Assembly (NCBI GenBank): GCA_964581385.1
Contig: CAZOOK010000065.1
Span: forward strand, 1-16,311
Origin: CAZOOK01 sp964581385
GTDB taxonomy: Bacteria > Pseudomonadota > Gammaproteobacteria > Nevskiales > Nevskiaceae
Reading direction: 5' to 3'
DNA: 16,311 bases
Part shown: positions 5,916 through 13,782 of the stretch, piece after piece
Layout of the letters: the number at the start of each line of letters is the position of its first letter
How positions within the stretch are numbered: the stretch's first letter is position 1
The notes under the pieces: generated by a model
The model's input: the letters and a program-made list of their open reading frames with translations, nothing else
Told to the model about the DNA's origin: nothing
The model's database searches: none
Made by a program: the position numbers and the translations under genes

Positions 5916-6716
5916 TCATGCCTTGGTTATCGGCAGCTGGGGGGACTGCCACGTCATCCATGGGCAGTTGTCCCGCGCCTCCATGCGATCGAAGGTGATC
6001 TTGTCCTTGAAGGTGTCCATGCATTGCCAGTACCCCTGCCACTGATAAGTGATGAGTTTCTTGTCGGCGATGAGACGATGGAAGGGCTGCTCTACCAACT
6101 CTTCACCCTCTTCGATGTAGTCGAAAATCCGGCTGCGGAAAGTGAAGTATCCGCCATTGATCCACAGCGGGTAGTCAGGCATCGCGCCGATACTGGTCAC
6201 CAGCCCGTCAGGTTGGGCATGGATGACGTGGAAACTCTGGGAACTGCGTACCGACGCAAAGCTGGCAACCGCGCTGCTGGCGGTGAACTCCTCAATGCAA
6301 CGATCCAGCGGCAGATCTGACAGTCCATCCGAGTAATTGGCGAGAAACATGTCTTCGCCTTCCAGATATTTGCGAGCGCGCAGCAAGCGCTGACCGATAT
6401 TGCTGTGCAGGCCGGTATCGACAAAAGTCATGCGCCAGCCGTCGAGGTCGTGCTGATGCAGTTCGATCTTGCGTCCACCCTCGCTCAGCGTGAAATCGTT
6501 CGACAGAGCTTCTGAATAATTCAAAAAATAATCGCGGATCATGTCGCCACGATAGCCGAGGCAAAGAATGAAATCGGTATGGCCGTAATGCGCGTAGTAA
6601 CGCATTAGATGCCAGATGATCGGGCGCTTGCCGATATTGACGAGCGGCTTTGGAATGGCTTCCGAATGCTCACGCAAACGAGTGCCGAGTCCGCCGCAAA
6701 AAAGGACGACTTTCAT
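5916..6716 (-). CDS. rfbF: Glucose-1-phosphate cytidylyltransferase
   Basis: A 266-residue sugar nucleotidyltransferase that makes CDP-glucose from glucose 1-phosphate and CTP, the entry step to CDP-deoxysugars. The signature GGLGTRL lies at residues 8-14, IPKPLVNIG (with the substrate Lys) at 21-29, the metal-binding NYSDGLSD at 127-134, and the sugar-binding WINGGYF at 185-191. The closing segment GYWQCMDTFKDK (228-239) is characteristic of RfbF rather than RmlA or GalU. Length is close to the usual 257 or so. Although the frame is open further upstream, the ATG at 6716 is the start: it has a GAGGGGG site at good spacing and its first residues are the canonical MKVVLFCGGLGTRL. It overlaps the upstream stop as ATGA, giving coupled translation with the DUF4910 gene. 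Confidence 0.93.
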   Translation of the reverse strand: MKVVLFCGGLGTRLREHSEAIPKPLVNIGKRPIIWHLMRYYAHYGHTDFILCLGYRGDMIRDYFLNYSEALSNDFTLSEGGRKIELHQHDLDGWRMTFVDTGLHSNIGQRLLRARKYLEGEDMFLANYSDGLSDLPLDRCIEEFTASSAVASFASVRSSQSFHVIHAQPDGLVTSIGAMPDYPLWINGGYFTFRSRIFDYIEEGEELVEQPFHRLIADKKLITYQWQGYWQCMDTFKDKITFDRMEARDNCPWMTWQSPQLPITKA

Positions 6717-8158
6717 TTCTTCCCCCTCTGATCCGGCGGCGTCGAGCGCGCGACGCCCCGCTTCGATACCGATGTGGACTTCCCGCGTGGCTTCGCCTTC
6801 CGCGCATCGCCCTTTCCACTCGCAGATTGCCGAATCTTGCCTGCTTCCTCGCCGACGCGCAGTAGCCGGGCCTCCGCAAGCGCTTCCGCCGCATTCCGGA
6901 TATCTGCAAACGCCATCTCCGAACGCTCCGCAATTTCGAGTAGAGACGGCTTGCCATCGGACTGGTTGAGCACCCACAACATCGCCCGCTCCCGGTCCGC
7001 CGGACTGACGCCGCCCACCGGTCCATACAAACCGCGCTTACCGAGGCGCGGCTCGCCCTTGGGCGACAGATTAACGTAGCGCCGGTTGTCCTCGAGCACC
7101 ATCACGATCCGCTTACAGGCTTCCAGACTCCGCTCCAGCAACTGCGGAGAAATCAAGGCGAGATCGTCGGCAGATGTGTGGTATTCAGAATAACCATCGT
7201 TGACAGAACGCGTCAGACGACCGACCGGCAGATTGAAGCCGGGCGAACACAATTGCCGCTCGTCGTATCCATAGGGCTCGAACGGGATGACTTTCCCCCT
7301 ACCATCGAGTTCGCGCAACACATACGGCACGACGTGGTCGATCTCACAGTCGCCGCGCCGGCTGCATTTGTAGGTGAATGGAGCCGGGTCTCCTAGCAGA
7401 CCCAGCACCAGACCATGACGCACGCGCGCGAGCCGCCGCTCGTGACGCTTCAACCAGCACAGCGAACCGATCGTGCCGGGCGCGAATACCAGTCGATAGC
7501 TGTAACGGCGCGGCGCGCTCGCCAGCCACGTCGCAAGCGCGGTCATGATCGCCATGCCGCTGGCGTTGTCGTTGGCAAGCGAAGGATGACAGATGTGCGT
7601 AAAAAGCAGCACTTCTTCGCCGCTCCGGCCCGGCAGCACAAATTCCGCGTATGTGAGTGAACCTTGAGCAAGGCTGCTCTCGACATGCACTTCATACTGG
7701 CCGGGCTTCAGGCGCGCGAGATCACGATGCCGCAGGCAGAAACCCCATTGCCGGCGGTAGTAACTGGTCCGATACGGAATCCGATCGGGATGCTTCGGCA
7801 GCGAATGCAACCGCTGCTTCAACTCTTCAAGCGAGAGGATTGCGCGCACCGGCTCCGAATAGCTGACGATATGCAGATTGTGCGCACGGAAATCAACGAC
7901 GCGGCGGCCGTCTCGATCGGCGATCCAAGCATCATCGATATTCCATTCGAGCGGCACTTCCCAATCGAAAATCTGGCTGCCCGTGGGTACCTCACGCATC
8001 TCCAGCGGAATGCGGCGTCCGATCAACTCGAGTGTCTTGCGGACTCCATTGCCGGTAATACTGCGGCAGATCGGATACAGCTCAGCCGCGAACGCGTGCA
8101 AGGCCGCGCCCTCGGAGGTTGGCTGAGCTGTTACCTGAGGACCGCCCATAAACTCCAT
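6713..8158 (-). CDS. DUF4910-type aminopeptidase-like protein with C-terminal winged helix
   Basis: A 481-residue protein with the layout of the DUF2172/DUF4910 family: a metallo-aminopeptidase-like core followed by a winged-helix domain. Candidate metal ligands are visible in THICHPSLANDNASG (residues 187-201), YGYDERQLCSPG (296-307) and SEYHTSADD (324-332), the HxxH, D, DE and H pattern of M28-like folds. A segment with winged-helix character (about 388-438) follows. The last 40 or so residues are a Lys/Arg/Ser-rich, probably disordered tail. The family recurs in polysaccharide gene clusters, but I know of no proven reaction for it. No signal peptide is seen, so it is probably cytoplasmic. 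Its stop overlaps the rfbF start (ATGA), and it begins 11 bp after the epimerase gene. An ATG at residue 4 (8149) is an alternative start. An amide-cleaving step on a sugar intermediate is a guess. Confidence 0.8.
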   Translation of the reverse strand: MEFMGGPQVTAQPTSEGAALHAFAAELYPICRSITGNGVRKTLELIGRRIPLEMREVPTGSQIFDWEVPLEWNIDDAWIADRDGRRVVDFRAHNLHIVSYSEPVRAILSLEELKQRLHSLPKHPDRIPYRTSYYRRQWGFCLRHRDLARLKPGQYEVHVESSLAQGSLTYAEFVLPGRSGEEVLLFTHICHPSLANDNASGMAIMTALATWLASAPRRYSYRLVFAPGTIGSLCWLKRHERRLARVRHGLVLGLLGDPAPFTYKCSRRGDCEIDHVVPYVLRELDGRGKVIPFEPYGYDERQLCSPGFNLPVGRLTRSVNDGYSEYHTSADDLALISPQLLERSLEACKRIVMVLEDNRRYVNLSPKGEPRLGKRGLYGPVGGVSPADRERAMLWVLNQSDGKPSLLEIAERSEMAFADIRNAAEALAEARLLRVGEEAGKIRQSASGKGDARKAKPRGKSTSVSKRGVARSTPPDQRGKK

Positions 8159-8169
8159 CGCTCCCCGAA

Positions 8170-8742
8170 CTACGCTGACGGTGTACGTCGGGCAAACTCA
8201 GACTCAAATTGAGCCCGGTCAAAATCCGCATACGTCGCATCGCGTTCGGAAATAACAGCAGCGTCGAGCGGCCACTGGATACCAAACGCCGGGTCGTTCC
8301 AGCGCACACCTGCGGACAGCTCAGGAGCATAGATATCGGACATTTGGTATAGCACCTCGGTGTCATCGGCGAGCGTCTGGAAACCATGCGCGACGCCGGG
8401 CGGAATGAACACGGCATCGCGGTTATCTTCGTCGAGCTGGATGGATACATGGCGCAGGTACGTGCCTGATTCCGGCCGCAGATCAAGCAAGGCATCGTAC
8501 AGTCGCCCGCGCACGCAGCGGACCAGTTTGCCTTCGCGCGACGGCGGCCACTGGAAATGCAGCCCGCGCACCGTGCCGCGGCGCGCGTTGCTGGAGATAC
8601 TGGCTTGGACCATCGCCGAGGGCAATCCATGCGCCGCGAATTCTTGAACACAGAATGTGCGTGCAAAAAATCCGCGCTCATCGACATTCGCCTCGATGCG
8701 CACCAGCGCGGCACCGACAATGGAAAGCGGTTCGAAGCGCAT
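8170..8742 (-). CDS. dTDP-4-dehydrorhamnose 3,5-epimerase (RfbC/RmlC) family sugar epimerase
   Basis: A 190-residue cupin-fold epimerase of the RmlC family. DERGFFARTF (residues 21-30) binds nucleotide. The base His62 lies in RGLHFQ, with Asp168 (SERD) as its probable partner. Tyr132 and Tyr138 lie in VLYQMSDIYAP, and PPGVAHGF and RWNDP complete the signature. The active-site set looks intact, so it should epimerise C3, C5 or both of a 4-keto-6-deoxy sugar nucleotide. Neighbours suggest a CDP-linked rather than dTDP-linked substrate, so I give no rhamnose gene symbol. The ATG at 8742 begins one base after the SDR stop (TGACATG). The longer frame starts at a TTG (8769) and would add nine uncharacteristic residues. 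Translation is coupled at both ends. Confidence 0.88.
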   Translation of the reverse strand: MRFEPLSIVGAALVRIEANVDERGFFARTFCVQEFAAHGLPSAMVQASISSNARRGTVRGLHFQWPPSREGKLVRCVRGRLYDALLDLRPESGTYLRHVSIQLDEDNRDAVFIPPGVAHGFQTLADDTEVLYQMSDIYAPELSAGVRWNDPAFGIQWPLDAAVISERDATYADFDRAQFESEFARRTPSA

Positions 8743-8743
8743 G

Positions 8744-9775
8744 TCATTGCCAGAAAAAGTCGGCGTCAAGCTGGCCGCTGCGCGACAGGTATCGCAGTTG
8801 CTTCAGGCGCGTGAATGCGCGGAACTCGTAGGTGTCCTTGCTGAATTCGATCCGCTCGAACAATGCCCGCAAGTCCTCCGCGCCGCGTCGTGCGTCCCAT
8901 TCACAACGAAAACCCGGCAGCTCGGCGGCGATCTTGTCGAAGGCCACCCGGTAGCTGCGGTTGTCACCGGCGGAAGTGCCGGTCGAAAGTGTGCATCCCG
9001 GAAACACATCGGCGATGATCGCCGCGATCTCGCGGATGCGGTAATTCTCGGAATTCTGTCCAACATTGAAAACCTGTCCGTTCACGGCCTCGAGCGGCGC
9101 TTCCAGCGCGCAGCGAATGGCCGTGCAGATATCCTCGACATGCACGACCGGCCGCCACGGACTGCCGTCACTGGTCATCGCGATCCGCTTGGTCGTCCAG
9201 GCCAGAGCGCAGAGATCGTTGATCACGATATCGAACCGCATGCGCGGCGAGCGGCCATAGGCGGTTGCGTTGCGCAGGAACGTGACGCTGAAATCCGTGC
9301 CTGCCATCGGCTTCAGATCACGCTCCACCAGCGTCTTGCATTTCGCGTAAACGGTTTGCGGATTGACCGGACTTTCCTCCTTCAGCATGTCTCCGGTTCC
9401 AAGTCCATATACGCTGCACGACGATGCGTAAACGAAGCGCCGGGCGCCGGCGGCTCGCGCCAGGCGCGCCAGATTGACAGTGCCCTCGTGGTTGATCTTA
9501 TAAGTCACTTCGGGTCGGTTTTCGCCGAGCGGATCGTTCGACAGCTCAGCCAGATGCACGACCGCATCGATTCCCTCGAGATCGCGCGCCTCGATCCGAC
9601 GCAAATCCTTGATTGCTGTTTGCGGAACGGACGCCAGCGCTTCGGCATCGCTGTAAAGCCAGCCATCGCGGTAATAGCCGGTGTCGAGCCCCTGGACTTG
9701 ATATCCGCGCGCCATCAGCATCGGGGCCAACCGTGACCCGATATAACCCTCCGTCCCAGTGACCAGCAGTTTCAT
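8744..9775 (-). CDS. Extended SDR: NAD-dependent epimerase/reductase, first gene of the sugar operon
   Basis: A 343-residue extended SDR. The Rossmann motif TGTEGYIG is at residues 6-13 and the catalytic set is SSCSVYG (118-124) with Tyr143 and Lys147 (YAKCK). The SSCSVYG form is typical of sugar-nucleotide epimerases and 4-ketoreductases; a dehydratase would carry Thr-Asp-Glu there. The later PWRPVVHVEDICTA segment is the usual substrate-binding part. The ATG at 9775 has a GAGGAA site upstream and starts directly before MKLLVTG; the 11 residues available upstream are not protein-like. It heads the minus-strand operon and has a candidate promoter at 9851-9878. It is not very similar to the SDR at 4946-5899, so the two probably catalyse different steps. 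Final 4-keto reduction is a plausible but unproven role. Confidence 0.87.
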   Translation of the reverse strand: MKLLVTGTEGYIGSRLAPMLMARGYQVQGLDTGYYRDGWLYSDAEALASVPQTAIKDLRRIEARDLEGIDAVVHLAELSNDPLGENRPEVTYKINHEGTVNLARLARAAGARRFVYASSCSVYGLGTGDMLKEESPVNPQTVYAKCKTLVERDLKPMAGTDFSVTFLRNATAYGRSPRMRFDIVINDLCALAWTTKRIAMTSDGSPWRPVVHVEDICTAIRCALEAPLEAVNGQVFNVGQNSENYRIREIAAIIADVFPGCTLSTGTSAGDNRSYRVAFDKIAAELPGFRCEWDARRGAEDLRALFERIEFSKDTYEFRAFTRLKQLRYLSRSGQLDADFFWQ

Positions 9776-9850
9776 AATCTTTTTCCTCATGCACCGCACC
9801 GTTCGCAAGCGGTGAAATAGCCATGGTTAACTTTTATCTTGGCTTGATTC

Positions 9851-9878
9851 ATCATCCAGCCGCAATAAACCAAGTCAA
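9851..9878 (-). promoter_or_regulatory. Candidate sigma70-type promoter of the sugar operon
   Basis: On the minus strand, TTGACT (9873-9878, five of six consensus bases) is followed after a 16-bp spacer by GATGAT (9851-9856, four of six). Transcription would start near 9844, leaving a leader of about 70 nt before the ATG at 9775. It lies in the divergent region between the operon and the methyltransferase gene, the expected place. I found no comparable pair on the plus strand. Confidence 0.35.
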
Positions 9879-9975
9879 TATGGCACACTGCCACATCAGC
9901 AATGCTTGATCAGATGCGCGCCCGACGGCAAATCCACTGTTGATGCGGAAGCAATTTCGTACGGATGATCGGACC

Positions 9976-11268
9976 ATGGTAACCGCTGCGATTCCCATCG
10001 CCACAGAAAAATCCGAAGGGCCGAATTACACGCCGCCGCCACACGCGCATTGCCGCTTTTGTAATCAGCCTCTCCGGCACAGTCTGGTCGATCTCGGCAT
10101 GTCGCCGCTGTGTCAGACTCACATCGCCGAAGAGCAGCTCAATCAGATGGAGCCGTTCTATCCGCTGCATGCACTCGTTTGCGAAAACTGCTTTCTGGTG
10201 CAACTCGAGGAGTTCGTTTCTCCGGACAACATCTTCAGCGAATACGCGTACTTTTCGTCCTATGCGGATAGCTGGGTCGCGCATGCCAGACGCTATTGCG
10301 ATGCCATGGAGCAACGCTTTGGTATCGGCCGCCACAGCAAGGTCGTCGAAATCGCGAGCAACGATGGTTATCTGCTTCAGCATTTCGTTGCCAAAGGCGT
10401 GCCAGTGCTTGGCATAGAGCCGGCCGCCAACATCGCCAGCGCCGCGGTCGCCAAAGGCATTCCCTCACTCGTCCGGTTTTTCGGCCGCGAGACCGCGGCG
10501 ACCGTTGCAGCCGCCCATGGCCACGCCGATCTTCTTCTCGGCAACAACGTGCTGGCCCACGTACCGGACCTGAACGATTTCGTGGCCGGCATGAAAATTC
10601 TGCTCGCGCCGCGGGGTGTCATCACGATGGAATTTCCGCATCTGTATCAGCTGATGAAGTTCAACCAGTTCGACACGATCTACCACGAGCATTTCAGTTA
10701 CTTCTCGTTTCATACCGCTGAACAGGTATTCAAGGCACACGGCATCACACTGTTCGACGTGGAAGAGCTGCCCACCCACGGTGGATCACTGCGGATCTAT
10801 GGCTGCCATGGCGACGATTCTTCCAAGGTCGTATCGCCAAACGTCGCTGCGCTGCGTGCGCACGAGATCGAAGAAGGCTTCGCCACGCTGGCGCGATATC
10901 GCCAGTTTGGCGAACAAGTGAAGGACACCAAGCGCAAGTTGCTCGCGTTTCTGATTGAGGCAAAGACGGCCGGCAAGAAGATCGTTGGCTACGGCGCACC
11001 CGGCAAGGCCAATACCCTGCTCAACTATTGCGGCATCCGCACCGACTTCCTCGACTTCACCGTCGACCGCAATCCCTACAAGCAAGGCAAATTCACGCCG
11101 GGCACCCGCATCCCGATCCTCGCTCCGGAAGCGCTCATCGCCGCGCGTCCGGATTACGTGTTGATCCTGCCTTGGAACCTCAGGGATGAGATTGCGGAAC
11201 AAATGGCCGTCGTGCGCGAATGGGGCGGCAAATTCGTAGTACCGATACCGTCAGTGCATGCATTCTGA
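9976..11268 (+). CDS. SAM-dependent sugar C-methyltransferase (zinc-binding, TylC3/NovU-like)
   Basis: A 430-residue, three-part C-methyltransferase of the family acting on 4-keto sugar nucleotides. An N-terminal zinc-binding domain has CRFC (Cys26, Cys29) and CENC (Cys69, Cys72). The central SAM-binding domain has VVEIASNDGYLL (123-134) and GNNVLAHVPDLNDF (189-202). The C-terminal domain has YHEHFSYFS (236-244), the conserved HGGSLRIY (268-275) and GYGAPGKANTLLN (338-350). By family knowledge it adds a methyl group to a ring carbon, usually C3, giving a branched sugar. All key motifs are intact. Several starts are possible (TTG 9940, ATG 9943, ATG 9976), none with a strong ribosome site. I chose 9976 because the extra upstream residues are not family-like. 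It is transcribed divergently from the sugar operon, and ends 40 bp from the convergent glycosyltransferase with no visible terminator. Confidence 0.9.
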   Translation: MVTAAIPIATEKSEGPNYTPPPHAHCRFCNQPLRHSLVDLGMSPLCQTHIAEEQLNQMEPFYPLHALVCENCFLVQLEEFVSPDNIFSEYAYFSSYADSWVAHARRYCDAMEQRFGIGRHSKVVEIASNDGYLLQHFVAKGVPVLGIEPAANIASAAVAKGIPSLVRFFGRETAATVAAAHGHADLLLGNNVLAHVPDLNDFVAGMKILLAPRGVITMEFPHLYQLMKFNQFDTIYHEHFSYFSFHTAEQVFKAHGITLFDVEELPTHGGSLRIYGCHGDDSSKVVSPNVAALRAHEIEEGFATLARYRQFGEQVKDTKRKLLAFLIEAKTAGKKIVGYGAPGKANTLLNYCGIRTDFLDFTVDRNPYKQGKFTPGTRIPILAPEALIAARPDYVLILPWNLRDEIAEQMAVVREWGGKFVVPIPSVHAF

Positions 11269-11308
11269 CGCGATCGCCCGGAACCCCTTTCCGTCCATCC
11301 GCTCCGGA

Positions 11309-12490
11309 TCAGGACTTCAGCGCTTGCGCCGCAATCGCCTGCAGGCGCAGTTCGCGAGCGTGCATCGCCTCCGTCGGCTGGAGTCCGAGAGTCTCGAACA
11401 CCGAGCGCAGCCGATGCAGCCAGTCGTGCCGCAATGCCGCGTTGTGCGTATTGTCCCGGCGGATGCTTGCAAGTCGCTGCGGATCCTCGTCGAGCGCGGC
11501 GAGAATACGACCGGCGTCAGGGCACTCGAATGGAAAGCGGATCACGGCGTCGGGCCAGTCGAACTGCCGGCGGAATTCATCGGTCTCCGGCGGCTCGCCG
11601 AGCATGATCGTCCCGGCAGCGGCGCCTTCATAGAACCGTCCCGATATCTCGTGATGTCCGCGCACGAGTTCCGGTTCGTTGATGCGCCCGCGATTAGCGA
11701 AAAAGTAACGGCTGCGCTGCAGCAGACTCGCAAGCAACAGCCGGTGCTCGCTGGCATTCTCGACGCTAAATGTGCGCTGCTTGCCGCCGATGCCGCTGGC
11801 GGCCACGGTATCGTAGTAGTAGAAAATCTGGCGGTCAGCCGCAAGTTTCAGGAGGGCCTCATGGGTCGCTCGCGAACGCCGTCCGATATTGCACAGATCG
11901 ATCGATCGCGGCGGCGGCTCCGGAAACGGCGAGAAGCGGAGTACATCGGTTGCCAGGGGCAGATAACTGCAAGGACGGCCAATGATCCGCTCCACGTCAG
12001 CGACCGGATGGCTGACGCCCAGGAAGACGTGGTCGAACTCGGCGAGCAATTCAAGCAAGTATCCGGGCAGAAGCTGCACCCAGATTTCACTCACGAAACA
12101 CGCGGCGATCCTGCAACGCTTGCGCCAGTCGGGAATGCAGCCCAGCGCGAACAGTTCGTAGGCATCATTGAATACGGGAAGAAAGAGCTCGTAATCGCGG
12201 TCGAGGTGGACGGTCGATGGTTTGACCGAGATCGCTTCTGCAAACCGCCGCGACCTTGTGACCAGCTGCGCGAGTTTGTAGGAGCGACGTGCCAGCTCCA
12301 GCGCCTTATCGCCACCGACATCGACACGATCGGCTCCGGCCACATCAACGACCACATCTTCGAACTCATACGGCAGGCTGTAAGCGACGAGGTTGGCCAG
12401 TCCGCGCATGGACAGCACCAGCACATCGCCGCCGCGTCCCGGCACGAAATGCGTGGCATCCAAAAGCTGCGAACCCGCGACGATTGCCAT
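11309..12490 (-). CDS. Glycosyltransferase, GT-B fold with CgeB-like C-terminal domain
   Basis: A 393-residue protein whose C-terminal half fits the glycosyltransferase group 1 type (Glyco_trans_1_2, as in CgeB). GRFYEGAAAGTIMLGEPP (residues 284-301) is the acidic nucleotide-sugar binding segment, and PFECPDAGRILAAL follows it. The preceding YFFANRG and PLATDVLRFSP segments are also typical. The N-terminal half (FLPVFNDAYELFALG, GYLLELLAEFDHVFLGVSHP) looks like the acceptor-binding Rossmann lobe, though diverged. No signal peptide or membrane segment is seen. It probably transfers the sugar made by neighbouring genes to a lipid-linked or protein acceptor; donor and acceptor are unknown. The ATG at 12490 has only a distant GGGAA. 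A weak promoter-like pair (TCGTCA, 17 bp, TATATG at 12505-12510) would give an almost leaderless transcript. A long antisense frame on the plus strand is rejected as a shadow. Confidence 0.75.
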   Translation of the reverse strand: MAIVAGSQLLDATHFVPGRGGDVLVLSMRGLANLVAYSLPYEFEDVVVDVAGADRVDVGGDKALELARRSYKLAQLVTRSRRFAEAISVKPSTVHLDRDYELFLPVFNDAYELFALGCIPDWRKRCRIAACFVSEIWVQLLPGYLLELLAEFDHVFLGVSHPVADVERIIGRPCSYLPLATDVLRFSPFPEPPPRSIDLCNIGRRSRATHEALLKLAADRQIFYYYDTVAASGIGGKQRTFSVENASEHRLLLASLLQRSRYFFANRGRINEPELVRGHHEISGRFYEGAAAGTIMLGEPPETDEFRRQFDWPDAVIRFPFECPDAGRILAALDEDPQRLASIRRDNTHNAALRHDWLHRLRSVFETLGLQPTEAMHARELRLQAIAAQALKS

Positions 12491-12756
12491 CAGTCAGTGA
12501 TTCCCATATATCCTGCCCGGATTGTGGTGACGACCTCCGGGCGGGCGCAGCGAGCGTCATCCCGGCTTGAACCGCCGATCCGCTGGCGACCCCAACCTTC
12601 CTTATTGACGGAAACCATGCGCAGTAGCGCCCATCCCGCACGCAACCGTCACTTGTACGTCACATAATAACAATGCCCGCGTGCTTCGAACTGTGACGCA
12701 TTTAATTGCCATTACGCACACCATCGGATATGAGCGCATCGACCTCGAGAGGAACC
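12491..12756. other. Divergent intergenic region between the glycosyltransferase and cysteine-rich genes
   Basis: This 266-bp stretch separates two divergent genes and should hold both promoters. Apart from the weak minus-strand hexamers mentioned for the glycosyltransferase, I see no clear promoter, operator or small RNA. A GAGAGG sequence just before 12757 serves as the ribosome site of the plus-strand gene. Confidence 0.4.
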
Positions 12757-13731
12757 ATGTCAAGTGAACCGTTGCGGCGAGGCGACCTCGTCGAAGTGAA
12801 AAGTCCGGCGGAGATCCTCTCGACGCTCGATGAGCAGGGTACGCTCGATGAATTGCCATTCATGCCCGAAATGGCAGCCTATTGCGGACGGAGATTCGTG
12901 GTCGATCGGCGCACGGAGAAGCTGTGCGATACGATCGAATACACCGGTAGCCGCAGGCTCCACGACGCCGTGCTCCTGGGCGACTTGCGCTGTGACGGCG
13001 CCGCCCACGGCGGCTGCCAGGCCGAGTGCCGGTTGTTCTGGAAAGAAGCCTGGCTGCGCCGCATTGCGCCTGACGCGCCCACACCCGCGCCCGCGCCGCC
13101 ACGCGAGCTGCATGCACTCATCGAGCGCATCTCGCAACATATCAGGTCCACGGTCGAAGCAGACGGAAAAACACAGGAGCACTGGTCATGCCAATCAACC
13201 AGGCTGCTCAAAGCGACCGAACATCTCAAACTCTGGGACGCCCGCACCTATCTGCGGGAATTCACCTGCGGCAACGTATCGCTGCCGCATTGCCTGCGCG
13301 TTACTGCGCGCGCGGCAATCGAAGAACCGATGCGCAAGCTCGGCATGATTCCCGAGGTTCATCTGCCCGGGACCAGAACGACGCCGGTGGTCGATCCCCC
13401 ACTCAATCTGCAGCCCGGCGAACTCGTGCGGATCAAAAGCAAGGAGGAAATCGCCGCGACTCTGAGCCCGGACGGACGCAATCGCGGCCTGTGGTTCGAT
13501 CGCGAAATGATGGCTTATTGCGGCAGCACCCATCGCGTCCGTCAGCGCGTGCATCGCTTTATCGATGAGCGCTACGGGCGCATGGTCGAACTGAAAACCG
13601 ACTGCATCACGCTTGATGAAGTCGTCTGCTCCGGCGAACTCAGCCTGCGGCGCTGGCTGTGTCCGCGCGCCATCTTCCCCTATTGGCGCGAATGCTGGCT
13701 GCAGCGCGTCGAACCCGGATCCCCTGCGTGA
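12757..13731 (+). CDS. Cysteine-rich protein of unknown function with two diverged copies of one domain
   Basis: A 324-residue protein that I cannot assign a function. Residues 9-103 and 220-318 are two copies of one domain: GDLVEVKSPAEI matches GELVRIKSKEEI, EMAAYCG matches EMMAYCG, and FWKEAWLRRI matches YWRECWLQRV. Copy 1 carries Cys43, Cys57, Cys79, Cys87 and Cys91, including an RCDG-HGGCxxxC arrangement suggestive of metal binding. Copy 2 keeps the equivalents of Cys43, Cys79 and Cys87 (Cys255, Cys291, Cys302), loses Cys57 and Cys91, and gains Cys283 and Cys313. A Pro/Ala linker (104-115) and a helical middle segment with three more Cys lie between. There is no signal peptide, so it is probably cytoplasmic. 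The ATG at 12757 follows GAGAGGAACC; the longer frame begins at a TTG. It is 51 bp before the FAD oxidoreductase gene and probably co-transcribed with it. Confidence 0.7.
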   Translation: MSSEPLRRGDLVEVKSPAEILSTLDEQGTLDELPFMPEMAAYCGRRFVVDRRTEKLCDTIEYTGSRRLHDAVLLGDLRCDGAAHGGCQAECRLFWKEAWLRRIAPDAPTPAPAPPRELHALIERISQHIRSTVEADGKTQEHWSCQSTRLLKATEHLKLWDARTYLREFTCGNVSLPHCLRVTARAAIEEPMRKLGMIPEVHLPGTRTTPVVDPPLNLQPGELVRIKSKEEIAATLSPDGRNRGLWFDREMMAYCGSTHRVRQRVHRFIDERYGRMVELKTDCITLDEVVCSGELSLRRWLCPRAIFPYWRECWLQRVEPGSPA

Positions 13732-13782
13732 CGGCAGGATGTCGCAGCCATATGCCGCACGACTGACGCCGGCAAAATCGGG

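Noticed and set aside
8657..9736. Plus-strand open frame of 359 codons antisense to the first SDR
   Set aside because: The opposite strand encodes a complete SDR with Rossmann and YxxxK motifs; this frame has none and is a high-GC shadow.
11258..12667. Plus-strand open frame of 469 codons antisense to the glycosyltransferase
   Set aside because: It is longer than the opposite gene but shows no domain signatures and has the Arg/Gln-rich look of an antisense shadow. The minus-strand frame has clear glycosyltransferase motifs.
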